Shown: positions 34,776-43,600 of the stretch, piece by piece
Numbering within the stretch: position 1 is the first letter of the stretch
Layout of the letters: the number at the start of each line of letters is the position of its first letter
Origin: an uncultured bacterium
GTDB lineage: Bacteria > Bacillota > Clostridia > Oscillospirales > Oscillospiraceae
Direction of reading: 5' to 3'
DNA length: 64,000 bases
Assembly (NCBI GenBank): GCA_949293245.1
Contig: CASFCS010000020.1
Span: forward strand, 1-64,000
Notes under the pieces: model-generated
Databases searched by the model: none
The model's input: the letters and a program-made list of their open reading frames with translations, nothing else
Told to the model about the DNA's origin: nothing
Position numbers and translations under genes: made by a program

Positions 34776-35275
34776 TGGAACTGGGACTGACCTTTCCCCT
34801 CCAACGGTTTCTGAAGATGAAACCGCCCGCCTATGGCAGGGAGCCGGACCGGCGTTTTTGCTGGGATCTCCATGTCATCCAACTGCGGGGGCGCAGATGC
34901 CTGCTGGCAGTCCACTGCCACAGCCGCTACACCTTTGTCCGCTATGATGTATCCCCGCTCCAGTGGGCGGACCTTCCGGGGCTGTTCCACCAGGGGCTCC
35001 TGGAGAGCTTCGCCGCCGCCGGATTTGCCCGTTCCCAGACGGAGGACTATCTCCGGCGGGCTGGCGGCGCGGAACTGACCCGCACCCACGGCCGCCGGGA
35101 GGTGGCCTTTCTCAACCGGGCGTGGGAGGATGTGCTCTCTCTGGACCTGTGCCTGGACACGGCCAGCCAGGCCCAGCCCCTGCTGGACCACGCCGTGAAT
35201 ACCAGGCAGGGACGGTGCGCCGGTTTTGCCGGATTGGGGACAGGGCTGGAGCGGATAACTGCCGCAATCCTTTAA
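34775..35275 (+). CDS. DUF6933-like hypothetical protein
   Basis: The ATG at 34775 shares its A with the stop of the phosphoesterase gene. The 166-residue product begins MELGLTFPLQRFLKMKP and has a segment FCWDLHVIQLRGRRCLLAVH followed by SRYTFVRYDV, resembling the DUF6933 pattern. No catalytic motif is visible. Translational coupling suggests co-expression with the phosphoesterase. Confidence 0.65.
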   Translation: MELGLTFPLQRFLKMKPPAYGREPDRRFCWDLHVIQLRGRRCLLAVHCHSRYTFVRYDVSPLQWADLPGLFHQGLLESFAAAGFARSQTEDYLRRAGGAELTRTHGRREVAFLNRAWEDVLSLDLCLDTASQAQPLLDHAVNTRQGRCAGFAGLGTGLERITAAIL

Positions 35276-35404
35276 GTCCTCCCGGGTGCTTTGCTGTTTC
35301 CCCCTTTAAATCCCTCTTTTTGTGGTGATAGCCGTGTTTTTCATGATACAATGGGGAGCAAAAGTACCACACCAGGCTGCCATCCTAATCCGGTAATTTT
35401 GGTG

Positions 35405-35433
35405 TTGACATTTTGCATCTGTGCGCATATACT
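35405..35433 (+). promoter_or_regulatory. Sigma-A promoter of the arsenic operon
   Basis: A perfect -35 TTGACA (35405-35410), 17-base spacer and TATACT (35428-35433). Confidence 0.85.
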
Positions 35434-35439
35434 GTTCAT

Positions 35440-35455
35440 ATCAAAAATTATTGAT
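35440..35455. promoter_or_regulatory. ArsR operator
   Basis: ATCAA-N6-TTGAT (35440-35444 and 35451-35455), a typical ArsR/SmtB-type inverted repeat, lies directly downstream of the -10 element, so the repressor would block initiation. Confidence 0.7.
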
Positions 35456-35468
35456 GTGAGGTGACAGC

Positions 35469-35783
35469 ATGGAACACTCTTACCAGGAGCAGGCCAAGGT
35501 ATTCAAGGCCCTCTGCGACCCCAAGCGAATCGCGATTCTGGGGCAGCTGCGAAGCGGCGAAAAATGCGCCTGTGTTTTGCTGGATGCGCTGGACCTGACT
35601 CAATCCGGGTTGTCCTATCATATGAAGATCCTCTGCGAGTCAAAAATTGTTTCCAGCCGCCCTGAGGGAAAGTGGACCCATTACCGCCTGGACCCCTCCG
35701 GGCGGGATGCCGCTGTCCGGCTCTTGCAGGAACTGACCACACCCGACAGTGAACAGCCCGGCTGTTGTCACTGCGGCAAATAA
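35469..35783 (+). CDS. arsR: ArsR-family metalloregulator
   Basis: The 104-residue winged-helix repressor has LCDPKRIAILGQLRSGEKCAC, where Cys33-x-Cys35 lies in the alpha-3 arsenic-sensing position, the recognition helix TQSGLSYHMKIL, and a wing SSRPEGKWTHYRL. Extra cysteines near the end (GCCHCG) may add a ligand. It starts the arsR-permease-thioredoxin-arsC operon and should release the operator at 35440-35455 upon As(III) binding. Confidence 0.9.
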   Translation: MEHSYQEQAKVFKALCDPKRIAILGQLRSGEKCACVLLDALDLTQSGLSYHMKILCESKIVSSRPEGKWTHYRLDPSGRDAAVRLLQELTTPDSEQPGCCHCGK

Positions 35784-35864
35784 ACGCCATCCAGGGCCGG
35801 TGGCGTTTTATTTGGCAAAACACATTAAAATATTTTGATCTATTGCATGAAGTGAGGTCTTTTT

Positions 35865-36866
35865 ATGGGTGTCTGGAATTTTATTCAGGACCAGGTGTTG
35901 GGCATGAAATGGCTCAATGACGTCATCGGTATGGGGCTGTCTGCCCTGGGGCTGGATATCAGCGGGCGCATAGGCGGCAGCGTCCAGTTTTTCCTCTACG
36001 ATGTTGTGAAGATCACAGTGCTGCTCTGTGTGCTGATTTTCGTCATCTCCTATATCCAGAGCTATTTCCCACCGGAGCGCAGCAAGCGCATTCTGGGGGG
36101 GGTTCACGGAATATGGGCCAACCTTATCGCCGCTTTGCTGGGCACGGTGACCCCCTTTTGCTCCTGCTCCTCTATCCCTCTGTTCATTGGGTTCACCAGT
36201 GCCGGGCTGCCCCTGGGAGTAACCTTTTCCTTTCTGATCTCCTCCCCCATGGTGGACCTGGGAAGCCTGGTGCTGTTGATGAGCATTTTCGGTATCCGGG
36301 TGGCGGTCATCTATGTGATTTTGGGACTGGTGATCGCTGTAGCAGGTGGAACCACGATCGATAAGCTGGGCATGGAGAAGTATGTGGAGCGCTTCGTCCT
36401 CTCGGCGGGGAGCGTGGATATCGAATCTCCCGACCTGACCCGGCGGGACCGCCTGCTCTACGCCAAGGAGCAGATGCTGGGCACATTCAAGAAGGTTTTC
36501 CCCTATATTTTGATTGGCGTAGGCATCGGTGCGGTAATCCACAACTGGATTCCGGAGCGCTGGATCGAGATGGTACTGGGCAGCAGCAATCCCTTCGGCG
36601 TGCTCCTGGCCACCGTGGTGGGCGTACCCATGTATGCGGATATTTTCGGGACCATCCCTGTGGCGGAGGCGCTGCTGGGCAAAGGCGCCCAATTGGGTAC
36701 GGTGCTGGCCTTCATGATGGCGGTTACCACCCTGTCCCTGCCCTCTCTCATCATGCTGCGCAAGGCTGTGAAGCCCAGGCTGCTGGCTGTGTTCATCGGC
36801 GTGTGTACTGTGGGCATCATTTTAGTGGGATATCTCTTTAACGGGTTCCAATTTATTTTGATTTAA
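35865..36866 (+). CDS. arsP: ArsP/DUF318-family permease
   Basis: The 333-residue membrane protein has about eight helices and the family signature TPFCSCSSIPLFIGF with Cys99 and Cys101 in the first half, and a second VPMYADIFGTIPVAEAL repeat-like segment in the second half. This is the UPF0718/DUF318 group, whose ArsP members export organoarsenicals such as methylarsenite. Between arsR and arsC it is the probable arsenic exporter here; no ArsB or Acr3 gene is present in the window, so it may handle inorganic arsenic instead. Confidence 0.82.
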   Translation: MGVWNFIQDQVLGMKWLNDVIGMGLSALGLDISGRIGGSVQFFLYDVVKITVLLCVLIFVISYIQSYFPPERSKRILGGVHGIWANLIAALLGTVTPFCSCSSIPLFIGFTSAGLPLGVTFSFLISSPMVDLGSLVLLMSIFGIRVAVIYVILGLVIAVAGGTTIDKLGMEKYVERFVLSAGSVDIESPDLTRRDRLLYAKEQMLGTFKKVFPYILIGVGIGAVIHNWIPERWIEMVLGSSNPFGVLLATVVGVPMYADIFGTIPVAEALLGKGAQLGTVLAFMMAVTTLSLPSLIMLRKAVKPRLLAVFIGVCTVGIILVGYLFNGFQFILI

Positions 36867-36881
36867 CAGGAGGTTTTTGGT

Positions 36882-37232
36882 ATGGGACTGTTTGGAAGAA
36901 AGAAGAAGGAGCAATCCAACTGCTGCTGCAACGGCAGCTGCACCCCTCAGCAGATGGCGCAGGCTGAAACCATGAAAACGGCTGCCGGTATCAAGGTGCT
37001 GGGCTCCGGCTGCGCCAAGTGCAATGCCCTGGAGGATGCCGCCCGGGCCGCCCTGGCGGAGTTGGGCATGGATACTGCCATCGACCATGTGACTGATTTT
37101 GCCCAGATCGCCGCCTATGGCGTCATGACCACACCGGCTCTGGTGGTGGACGGCAAGGTAGTGTCCTACGGGAAGGTTCTGAACAAGGATGAGGCCGTGG
37201 CGCTGATCCGGAAAGCCAGAGGTCTGGTATGA
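36882..37232 (+). CDS. Thioredoxin-like redox-active disulfide protein
   Basis: The 116-residue protein has a cysteine-rich N-terminal extension (NCCCNGSC) and a thioredoxin-fold domain with GSGCAKC (Cys44, Cys47) and the cis-Pro segment MTTPALVVDG. Such small redox proteins often sit beside ArsP-type permeases. It may keep ArsC reduced or hand arsenic to the permease. Its stop overlaps the arsC start by 4 bases. Confidence 0.85.
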   Translation: MGLFGRKKKEQSNCCCNGSCTPQQMAQAETMKTAAGIKVLGSGCAKCNALEDAARAALAELGMDTAIDHVTDFAQIAAYGVMTTPALVVDGKVVSYGKVLNKDEAVALIRKARGLV

Positions 37233-37639
37233 ACCGGCGACCCAAAGTGGTCTTCCTCTGTGTCCACAACTCCTGCCGCAGCCAGATGGCGGAGGCGCTG
37301 GGCAAAAAGCTGGCGGAGGACGTGTTTGAAAGCTTTTCTGCCGGCACCCAGCCCGGCGCCCGGATCAACCCCGACGCGGTGCGTCTGATGAAACAGGTCT
37401 GGGGCATCGATATGGAGCAGACTCAGTACAACAAATCCCTGTCCCAGCTGCCGGAGATAGATATTGTGGTCACCATGGGCTGCAATGTCCAGTGCCCGAC
37501 CTTCCCCTGCTCTCACCGGGAGGACTGGGGTCTGGAAGACCCCAGCGGCAAAGCGGACAGCGAATTTCTGGCTGTTATGGCCCAGATTGAGAAAAAGGTG
37601 CTTGATCTGAAAGACCGCATTGAGGCAGGTACCCTGTAA
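37229..37639 (+). CDS. arsC: Arsenate reductase, low-molecular-weight phosphatase type
   Basis: The 136-residue enzyme has the P-loop CVHNSCR (Cys11 to Arg17), a TMGCNVQCPTFPC segment with the additional cysteines that shuttle the disulfide, and the acid-loop DWGLEDPSGK. It reduces arsenate to arsenite using thiols, supplied by thioredoxin-type partners such as the protein encoded upstream. It is the last gene of the operon. Confidence 0.92.
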   Translation: MNRRPKVVFLCVHNSCRSQMAEALGKKLAEDVFESFSAGTQPGARINPDAVRLMKQVWGIDMEQTQYNKSLSQLPEIDIVVTMGCNVQCPTFPCSHREDWGLEDPSGKADSEFLAVMAQIEKKVLDLKDRIEAGTL

Positions 37640-37644
37640 TCATC

Positions 37645-37703
37645 ATACCCCCCATGCTGTGTCTGCAGTGTGCAGGCACAGTATGGGGGGTGTATTGTCT
37701 TTA
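37645..37703 (+). terminator. Terminator-like hairpin after arsC, then 260 bases without a gene
   Basis: ATACCCCCCATGCTGTG (37645-37661) pairs with CACAGTATGGGGGGTGTAT (37677-37695), followed by TTGTCTTTAT. The remainder of the 323-base gap to 37962 shows no convincing ORF or RNA. A weak TTGACC at 37893 may start the next gene's promoter. Confidence 0.7.
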
Positions 37704-37962
37704 TAAAAAATGTTCTCCGCCTTGTTGACCAGCAGGGGGCAGCGCTTTGCAAAGGGCATCTGCGTCACATGGGTTCGGGGCATATCTCTCCTCCTCTCCC
37801 GGGCCCATCCTTGTGCGCGGTCGGATTAGCCGCCCGGGCAGCCTGCATTTTTGTTTGGGCGGAAAAACTTCCCAAGCCCGGCCCTCTGGTCATTGACCGG
37901 AGGGGGTCAGTCATGGTACCCTAACAATAGGAAGTACACCCTCAGTGGGAAAGGAGCTTATT

Positions 37963-38289
37963 ATGACATACCAAGAAATGTTTTCCAAAGCGCGGGGCAT
38001 GCTGGCAGGCGCGGATGTCAGCGGCATCCGGGAACACCTGGCCTACCAGTTCAATATCACCGGAGAGGCCCAGGGTGTCTTTTACATCGAGGTGAAGGAC
38101 GGCGCCCTTCAGGTGGAGCCCTACGAGTACCAGGACCGGGACGCCCTGTTCACCTGCTCTGCGGACACCCTCTTCAAGCTGGCCAGCGGCAAGACCGACC
38201 CGGTGGGGGCTGTGCTGCTGGGCAAGCTGAAGGTGGAGGGGAACATCGACAAAGCCCTGAAGCTCAAAGCCATCATCGCCTCTGTCTGA
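37963..38289 (+). CDS. SCP2 sterol-binding domain protein
   Basis: The ATG at 37963 follows AAAGGAG at 7-base spacing; an upstream in-frame start lies before this site. The 108-residue protein is a single SCP2-like domain: FNITGEAQGVFYIEVKDGALQV, then DALFTCSADTLFKLASGK and AVLLGKLKVEGNIDKALKLK, with the hydrophobic-tunnel pattern. It likely binds a lipid or acyl compound; the target is unknown. Confidence 0.85.
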   Translation: MTYQEMFSKARGMLAGADVSGIREHLAYQFNITGEAQGVFYIEVKDGALQVEPYEYQDRDALFTCSADTLFKLASGKTDPVGAVLLGKLKVEGNIDKALKLKAIIASV

Positions 38290-38366
38290 CCTCGGGGACA
38301 CTTTCCGGCGCCCCGGACTGCCGCCCCCCTATTCTATACCAGCCACGAGATTGCGAGGTGCTGCAG

Positions 38367-38891
38367 ATGAAAAAAGCGGCTTTGTGCCTGCTATGCTGCC
38401 TGCTGCTGGCGGGGTGTACCCCGCCCTCCGACCCCAATGTAGACGTCCCCAGGCCCTCCTCCAGTTCCGCCTCTGACGGGCGGGATGCCATCCCCTTCGG
38501 GGAGGGGGAGCTCTACGCGGCGGCATACCTGGGCTATCTGGAGATGGAGGACCTGGATTTTTACCAGGCGCGCTATCTGGACGGCCGGGAGCCCCCGGTC
38601 CACTACTTCTCCGCCGGGGAGTTCTACCTGGTGATCCCCCGGTATGAGGGCACCGCCCTCTCCCTCTACCACAACGACATCAACACCCAGGGCTCCACCC
38701 TGGTGTACCAGGACCCGGACTGCGGGCCCTTCATCATCCAGTGCAACGTCAGCGACATCTTCCCCGACGCCACCATCCGCCTGACCTATGGAGAAGAGAG
38801 CGTGGAGTTCTCCCCCTACATCTCCCTGCGGGACGGCTCGGTGGAGATCGGCCCGGGCTGCCTCCTGGCGGCGGAGGACGCCGGGGCATGA
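38367..38891 (+). CDS. Lipoprotein of unknown function (174 aa)
   Basis: The product begins MKKAALCLLCCLLLAGC: a type II signal peptide with lipobox LLAGC, followed by a Ser/Pro-rich linker and a beta-rich extracytoplasmic domain rich in Tyr and Asp. No family was recognised. A GAGGTG site precedes the ATG. It may be co-transcribed with the SCP2 gene 77 bases upstream. Confidence 0.75.
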   Translation: MKKAALCLLCCLLLAGCTPPSDPNVDVPRPSSSSASDGRDAIPFGEGELYAAAYLGYLEMEDLDFYQARYLDGREPPVHYFSAGEFYLVIPRYEGTALSLYHNDINTQGSTLVYQDPDCGPFIIQCNVSDIFPDATIRLTYGEESVEFSPYISLRDGSVEIGPGCLLAAEDAGA

Positions 38892-38902
38892 GACCGCAGA
38901 TA

Positions 38903-38950
38903 AAGCAGCCTCCCTCCCGCGCCTGGGAGGGAGGCTGCTTTGTTTTATTA
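38903..38950. terminator. Bidirectional terminator between converging genes
   Basis: A perfect 16-bp stem (38903-38918 and 38925-38940) is followed by TGTTTTATTAT on the + strand; it ends the lipoprotein transcript and could also end the minus-strand exonuclease transcript. Confidence 0.85.
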
Positions 38951-39541
38951 TCTTGGTCTCCGCCGCGGGCCCCCAGAGCGGGGCGGCGGCAGGGTACGCC
39001 CCTGTTCCATGTCGTAGAGGCGCACAAAGTGGGCCATCTGCCCTCCGCTCTCCAGGCAGCGCAGCAGGATCTCTCCGCAGGCCCGGCTGTCACTGCCGGC
39101 ATGGTGGTGGTCCAGCTGGAGGCCCAGGTGGCCGCACAGGGTGTTCAGCCGGTGGTTGGGCAGGCCGGGCATCAGGCGGCGGCTCATCTGGCAGGTGCAG
39201 GCGTAAGCTACCGTGGTGTGCCAGGGGATGCCGTAGTGCCTCAGGCATTTGGAGAGGACCGACATGTCGAAGGGGGCGTTGTGGGCCACCAGCAGGCCGC
39301 TGTCCAGAATGGGGCGGATCTCCTCCCACACCGCGGGAAAATTGGGCTTACCCGCCACCAGCTCCGGGCTGATCCCCGTGAGGGCCACATGAAAGGGGTC
39401 AAAGTGGGTCTCCGGGTCCACCAGGGTGTAATACTCCTCCGCAATGGTCCCCCCCTCCACCACCGCGATGCCGATGGCGCTCATGCGGTGGTTGGCACTG
39501 TTGGGGGTCTCCACGTCAAAGGCGATGTACCGCTCTCTCAC
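38948..39541 (-). CDS. DnaQ-like 3'-5' exonuclease
   Basis: The GTG start at 39541 overlaps the Nudix stop in GTGA. The 197-residue protein has the three DEDDh motifs: FDVET (Exo I), HNAPFD (Exo II), and HHHAGSDSRA (Exo III with His and Asp). It is a stand-alone exonuclease domain with a Pro/Arg-rich C-terminal tail, resembling DNA polymerase III epsilon-like nucleases. Coupled to a MutT-like Nudix gene, it suggests a nucleotide-pool and repair role. No polymerase domain is attached. Confidence 0.85.
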   Translation of the reverse strand: MRERYIAFDVETPNSANHRMSAIGIAVVEGGTIAEEYYTLVDPETHFDPFHVALTGISPELVAGKPNFPAVWEEIRPILDSGLLVAHNAPFDMSVLSKCLRHYGIPWHTTVAYACTCQMSRRLMPGLPNHRLNTLCGHLGLQLDHHHAGSDSRACGEILLRCLESGGQMAHFVRLYDMEQGRTLPPPRSGGPRRRPR

Positions 39542-39930
39542 GGCGTCCCCTCCCCCCGTCCCAGCCGCTCCAGGATCTCTTTGTCGGCCGGGCAGAAATC
39601 GTACTGGGGGATCTCCTCCACCGTGATCCACCGGATGTCGTTGTGCTCCAGCTTCTGGGGGACGCCCCGGGCAATGGATGCGTGGAAGAGGGTCAGGTGG
39701 ACAGTGAGGTCCGGGTAGGTGTGGGTGACCTCCAAAAAGACCTCCCCCACCGCCACGGTGACCGCCAGCTCCTCCCGGCACTCCCGGATGAGGGCCTCCT
39801 GCCGGGTCTCCCCCGGCTCCACCTTGCCCCCCACGAATTCCCACAGCAGCCCCCGGGCCTTGTGGGCCGGGCGCTGGCAGATCATGAATTTCTCCCCCTC
39901 CCAGATGAGGGCGGCCACAACTTCTGTCAT
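39538..39930 (-). CDS. Nudix hydrolase, MutT / 8-oxo-dGTP diphosphatase type
   Basis: The 130-residue protein contains a complete Nudix box (GGKVEPGETRQEALIRECRE followed by EL) and the MutT-like N-terminus VVAALIWEGEKFMICQRP, with LLWEFVGG before the box. It probably hydrolyses oxidised nucleoside triphosphates such as 8-oxo-dGTP, or CTP-type pyrophosphates. It precedes and overlaps the exonuclease gene by 4 bases. Confidence 0.88.
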   Translation of the reverse strand: MTEVVAALIWEGEKFMICQRPAHKARGLLWEFVGGKVEPGETRQEALIRECREELAVTVAVGEVFLEVTHTYPDLTVHLTLFHASIARGVPQKLEHNDIRWITVEEIPQYDFCPADKEILERLGRGEGTP

Positions 39931-40104
39931 ATTCTCTGTCCTCTCTCCTCAGGTCGTGCAATGGGCAGTCCCTTATGGTATGATAAAAGCGCCGCGGGGC
40001 GGCGCCGGCACACTCTATGATACCCCCTGCCGCCCCTGAAATCAACCGGGAATGGCCCCGGGCCCCGCCGAACTTCCCCCGGGGTTTTGTTGCGAGGTGT
40101 CTGT

Positions 40105-40473
40105 ATGAACCCTGACGAACTGCTGTTTTTTGACCCCATGCCGGGGGCTCTGCCCCTGTACCGCGCCCTGCGGCAAAAGCTGCTGGACCAGTGCCCCGAC
40201 ACCGCCGTCACCGTCCAGAAAACCCAGATCACCTTCAAGGCCCGGTACGGCTACGCCTTTGTCTCTCTGCGCCGCATCCGGGGGTGTCCCCCGGTATTTC
40301 TCATCCTGACCCTGGGCCTGGGACGCCGGCTGGACTCCCCCCGGGTGGCCATTGCGGTGGAGCCCTACCCCAACCGCTGGACCCACCACTTCATCCTCTC
40401 GGAGGAGGAGCAGCTGGATGAGGCGCTCATGGCCTGGCTCCAGGAGGCCCACGATTTCGCCCTGGCCAAATGA
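40105..40473 (+). CDS. DUF5655-like hypothetical protein
   Basis: The ATG at 40105 follows GCGAGGTG. The 122-residue product, MNPDELLFFDPMPGALPLYR, then QKTQITFKARYGYAFVSLRR and WTHHFILSEEEQLDEALMAWL, resembles the DUF5655 pattern of small proteins found near transporters and ribonucleoproteins. The function is unknown. The 226 bases downstream to 40699 hold no convincing gene. Confidence 0.65.
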   Translation: MNPDELLFFDPMPGALPLYRALRQKLLDQCPDTAVTVQKTQITFKARYGYAFVSLRRIRGCPPVFLILTLGLGRRLDSPRVAIAVEPYPNRWTHHFILSEEEQLDEALMAWLQEAHDFALAK

Positions 40474-40632
40474 CATGGAATACCCGGACGATCTGAACCG
40501 GTGCAGTACACATGGACTGTATCACCCCCCTTGGGCAGGGAGCACTATTGTGCTGCAAACGCCAGAAGCAACAACCAAAGAAAGGTGATAATGTTTCGTA
40601 TATATCTGGTTTGTATCCCTTGTCGCCCCAAA

Positions 40633-40671
40633 GCAGAGCCGCGGACGTGTAAACACGCCCGCGGCTCTTGC
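40633..40671 (-). terminator. Hairpin downstream of the giant gene
   Basis: GC-AGAGCCGCGG and CGTGT on the left pair with ACACG and CCGCGGCTCT-GC on the right around AA, with one mismatch. It lies 30 bases after the giant gene's stop on the minus strand. A T-run on the minus strand is weak, so terminator strength is uncertain. Confidence 0.6.
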
Positions 40672-40699
40672 CTCATGTTAGGTGCCGGATCGGTTTCCC

Positions 40700-43600
40700 T
40701 CAGCCCACGACCACCTTGATAAAGTTGTGGATGATGGTGGCCATCTGGGCTCTGGTCGCCGTGTTCTGGGGAGCAAAGATGTTGTTCCCGATGCCGGAAA
40801 TCAGGCCCTCGCTCTGGCAGTACAGGATGCCCGTCTTGGCCCAGGCGGCCACGTCGCCGCTGTCGGCAAAGGTCAGCTCGGTGTCCATCTCCTGGGGCAC
40901 CACGCCCATCATCACCGCGAAGCGATAGAGCATGGTAGCCATCTGCTCCCGGGTGATCAGGTCCTCAGGCCCGAAGGTCCGGTGGCCGTAGCCGTTGATG
41001 ATGCCGTTCTCGGCGGCCCAGTCCACGTACTTGCCATAGTAGGCGTTGTAGTTGCAGTCGTCAAAGTCGTGCTCGCCGTCCTGGATCTGGATGCCGAAGC
41101 TGCGCTCGTAGAGGCGGCCCAGCACCGTGGCAAACATGGCTCTGGTGACGCTGTTGTTGGGGGCAAAGAGGCTGTCGGTAATGCCCACCAGGATCTCCCG
41201 GTCCGCCACAAAGTCGATATACTCCTCGCCCCAGTGGCCGGGCACATCGTCAAGGGTCTTGTGATTCTCGGTGAAGAGCACCTCCACGCCCTCAGGCGCA
41301 ATGTACTCGCCCTCGTCCCAGGTGCCGTCGCCGTCGGCGTCATAGGCAAAGCCGATGAACACCTTGTTGCCGTTGGAATCCAGGTAGTAGGGCAATCCGG
41401 AATTCTCGCCGAACTGCGCGGCCACGATGGTGTTGGCATAGACTTCATACGTACCGCCGCTGGTGAAGGTCACACCGTTGACGGTCAGGGTCGTGAGAAG
41501 CTCGCCCTCCGCGGGCTCCGCCGTGATGGTGAGGACCGTGCCGGCCTTCACCACGTCGCCGCTGGCAATCTCCTTGCCGTTTGCGGTCACATGGAGCTTT
41601 CCGTTTCCGCTCACATGGAGTTCAACCGTGTACTCGCCGCTGGGGGATACGCCGCCGGGGCCAGCAGGGCCGGCAGGACCCTGGGGTCCCTCGGGACCGG
41701 TGGGAATCTCGCCGCTGTACTCGAACTCAGCGGTGATGACCACGGGCTCGGTGCCCACGGTACAGGTTCCGTCGCTGCCCACGGTAGTACCGGTGACGGT
41801 AAAGGTCTCGAGGCTATAATCGGTGTTGGGGACTGCCTTGACAATCAGCGTCGTGCCCACGGGGACATACTGGCCGTTGGAGACCGCGGTGCCGTCCGCC
41901 AGGGTCACGCTGATGGTGCCGCCGGTGGAATTCCAGCTCACCGGCACCTCCGCCACGGCAAAGACACACTGGATGTGGTTGCTCTTCTCCGCGTTCACGG
42001 TGTAGCTCACATAGCTGCTGAGAGCATTCATGTAGTCCGCGCCGCCGGCGGTGAGGGAGCCAAGCTCGTAGTGGGCGTCGGGGATGACCATAATGGTAAG
42101 GGTCGTGCCCACAGGCACAAGCTGGCCGTTCGTCACCGGGTCGCCGTCGCTGTCCAGGATGGTGAGGGTGCCGTTTGCGGGATCGTTGAAGGTCACCACG
42201 CACTTCTGCGCGTCAAACACGGCGGTGACGGTGAGGTCGCTGTTGAGGGTGACGGTGTAGGTGCCGCTTCCATCGTCCGAGCCGCCGGGGACGCCGATGG
42301 TGTTTACCGCAGAACCGTCCGCAGCCTTGGCCGCGATGGCGAGAACGCTGTCCACGGCCATGGTGTAGGTGCCGGCGGTGTAGTCGGCGCCGTTGATGGT
42401 GACAGTACCACTGCCGCTGCCCAGGATATCGATGGTGACCTCGTACTCGCTGCGGGCGAATTCCGCGTCCAGGGTTACATCATCAGTTACGGTAAAGGTA
42501 GTAGCCGTCAATTCCACCCCGCCAACAGTCAGCTTCTCCACATCGAAGTGCTCCTCAGGCGTGGCCACGATGGTCAGCTCGCTGCCTGCAGGCACCATGG
42601 CGCCGCTGAGCAGCTGCACGCTGTTCCAGTAGACCTCCAGGGTGCCGTTGGTGACGGCTCCGATGGTGACGGTATGATAGGTGGTCACAGTCTCCGCCAC
42701 AAAGGGGCTGGTCATTGTGGTGAAGTCAAGGTTCGCGTCCACGCCGGTGATGGTGACCACGCAGGCATTGCCGCTCATGGACAGGCTGTACACCGCATTG
42801 GACCCGGCAGCCGCCAGGACCGTATTCATCTCGTCTGCCAGGATATTGTAGTTCACGGTGTATCCATCTTCGGGAGTGAAGGTGAGGCGGGCGGTGCCGC
42901 CGTTGGCCATCTGCACCGCGTCGGTGCCGGGCTCCAGATCTGCATCAGGTACATCCTTGCTGATGCCATCGGGGACGTACCCAGCCATGCCGGCACCCTC
43001 CGCAACAGTCACAGAAGGATCAGCCTCGTTTTCGTGGGTGAAGGAGGCCGGTACAGTCACCGTGAGCAATTCGGCAGTCTGGGTAAAGACCGCCTTCACC
43101 TCCACGCTCTCGGTGAGGGCGTCGATGGTGTAGGTGTAGTTCCGGTCCGTCTCGTTCCAGGTGGGCGTGACCTGCGTGCCGTTCACCGTAATGGCGGAGA
43201 GGATATAATCCTGCCCCGGCGTGACGGTGAAGTCCACCCGGGAGCCGCCGCGGATGCTCTCGCTGCCGCTGATGGTTCCGTTGAACTGGTCGCTGCCGAT
43301 GGTGAGGCTGTAGCTGGCTTCCAGTGTGCCGCTGCCCTCGGTGGCGAGGGTCACATCGTAGAAGTTCCGGCGGAAGGTGACGCCGATGTACTGGCCGGCG
43401 TCGATGTCGTTGAGGTTCCCCTTCACATCAAGGAGCGTGATGCTGTTGCCGTTCTCCACGTACTCCACGCCCTCGGGCACGCTCCACTTATAAACGTAGC
43501 TGCCGGTATCGGGTACCGCAAGGAGGGTCAGGGTGTCGTGCTCCTTCACGGTGAAGGTGCGGCTGCCGGACATGGGCACCTCGGTGGTGCCGCTCTTCAC

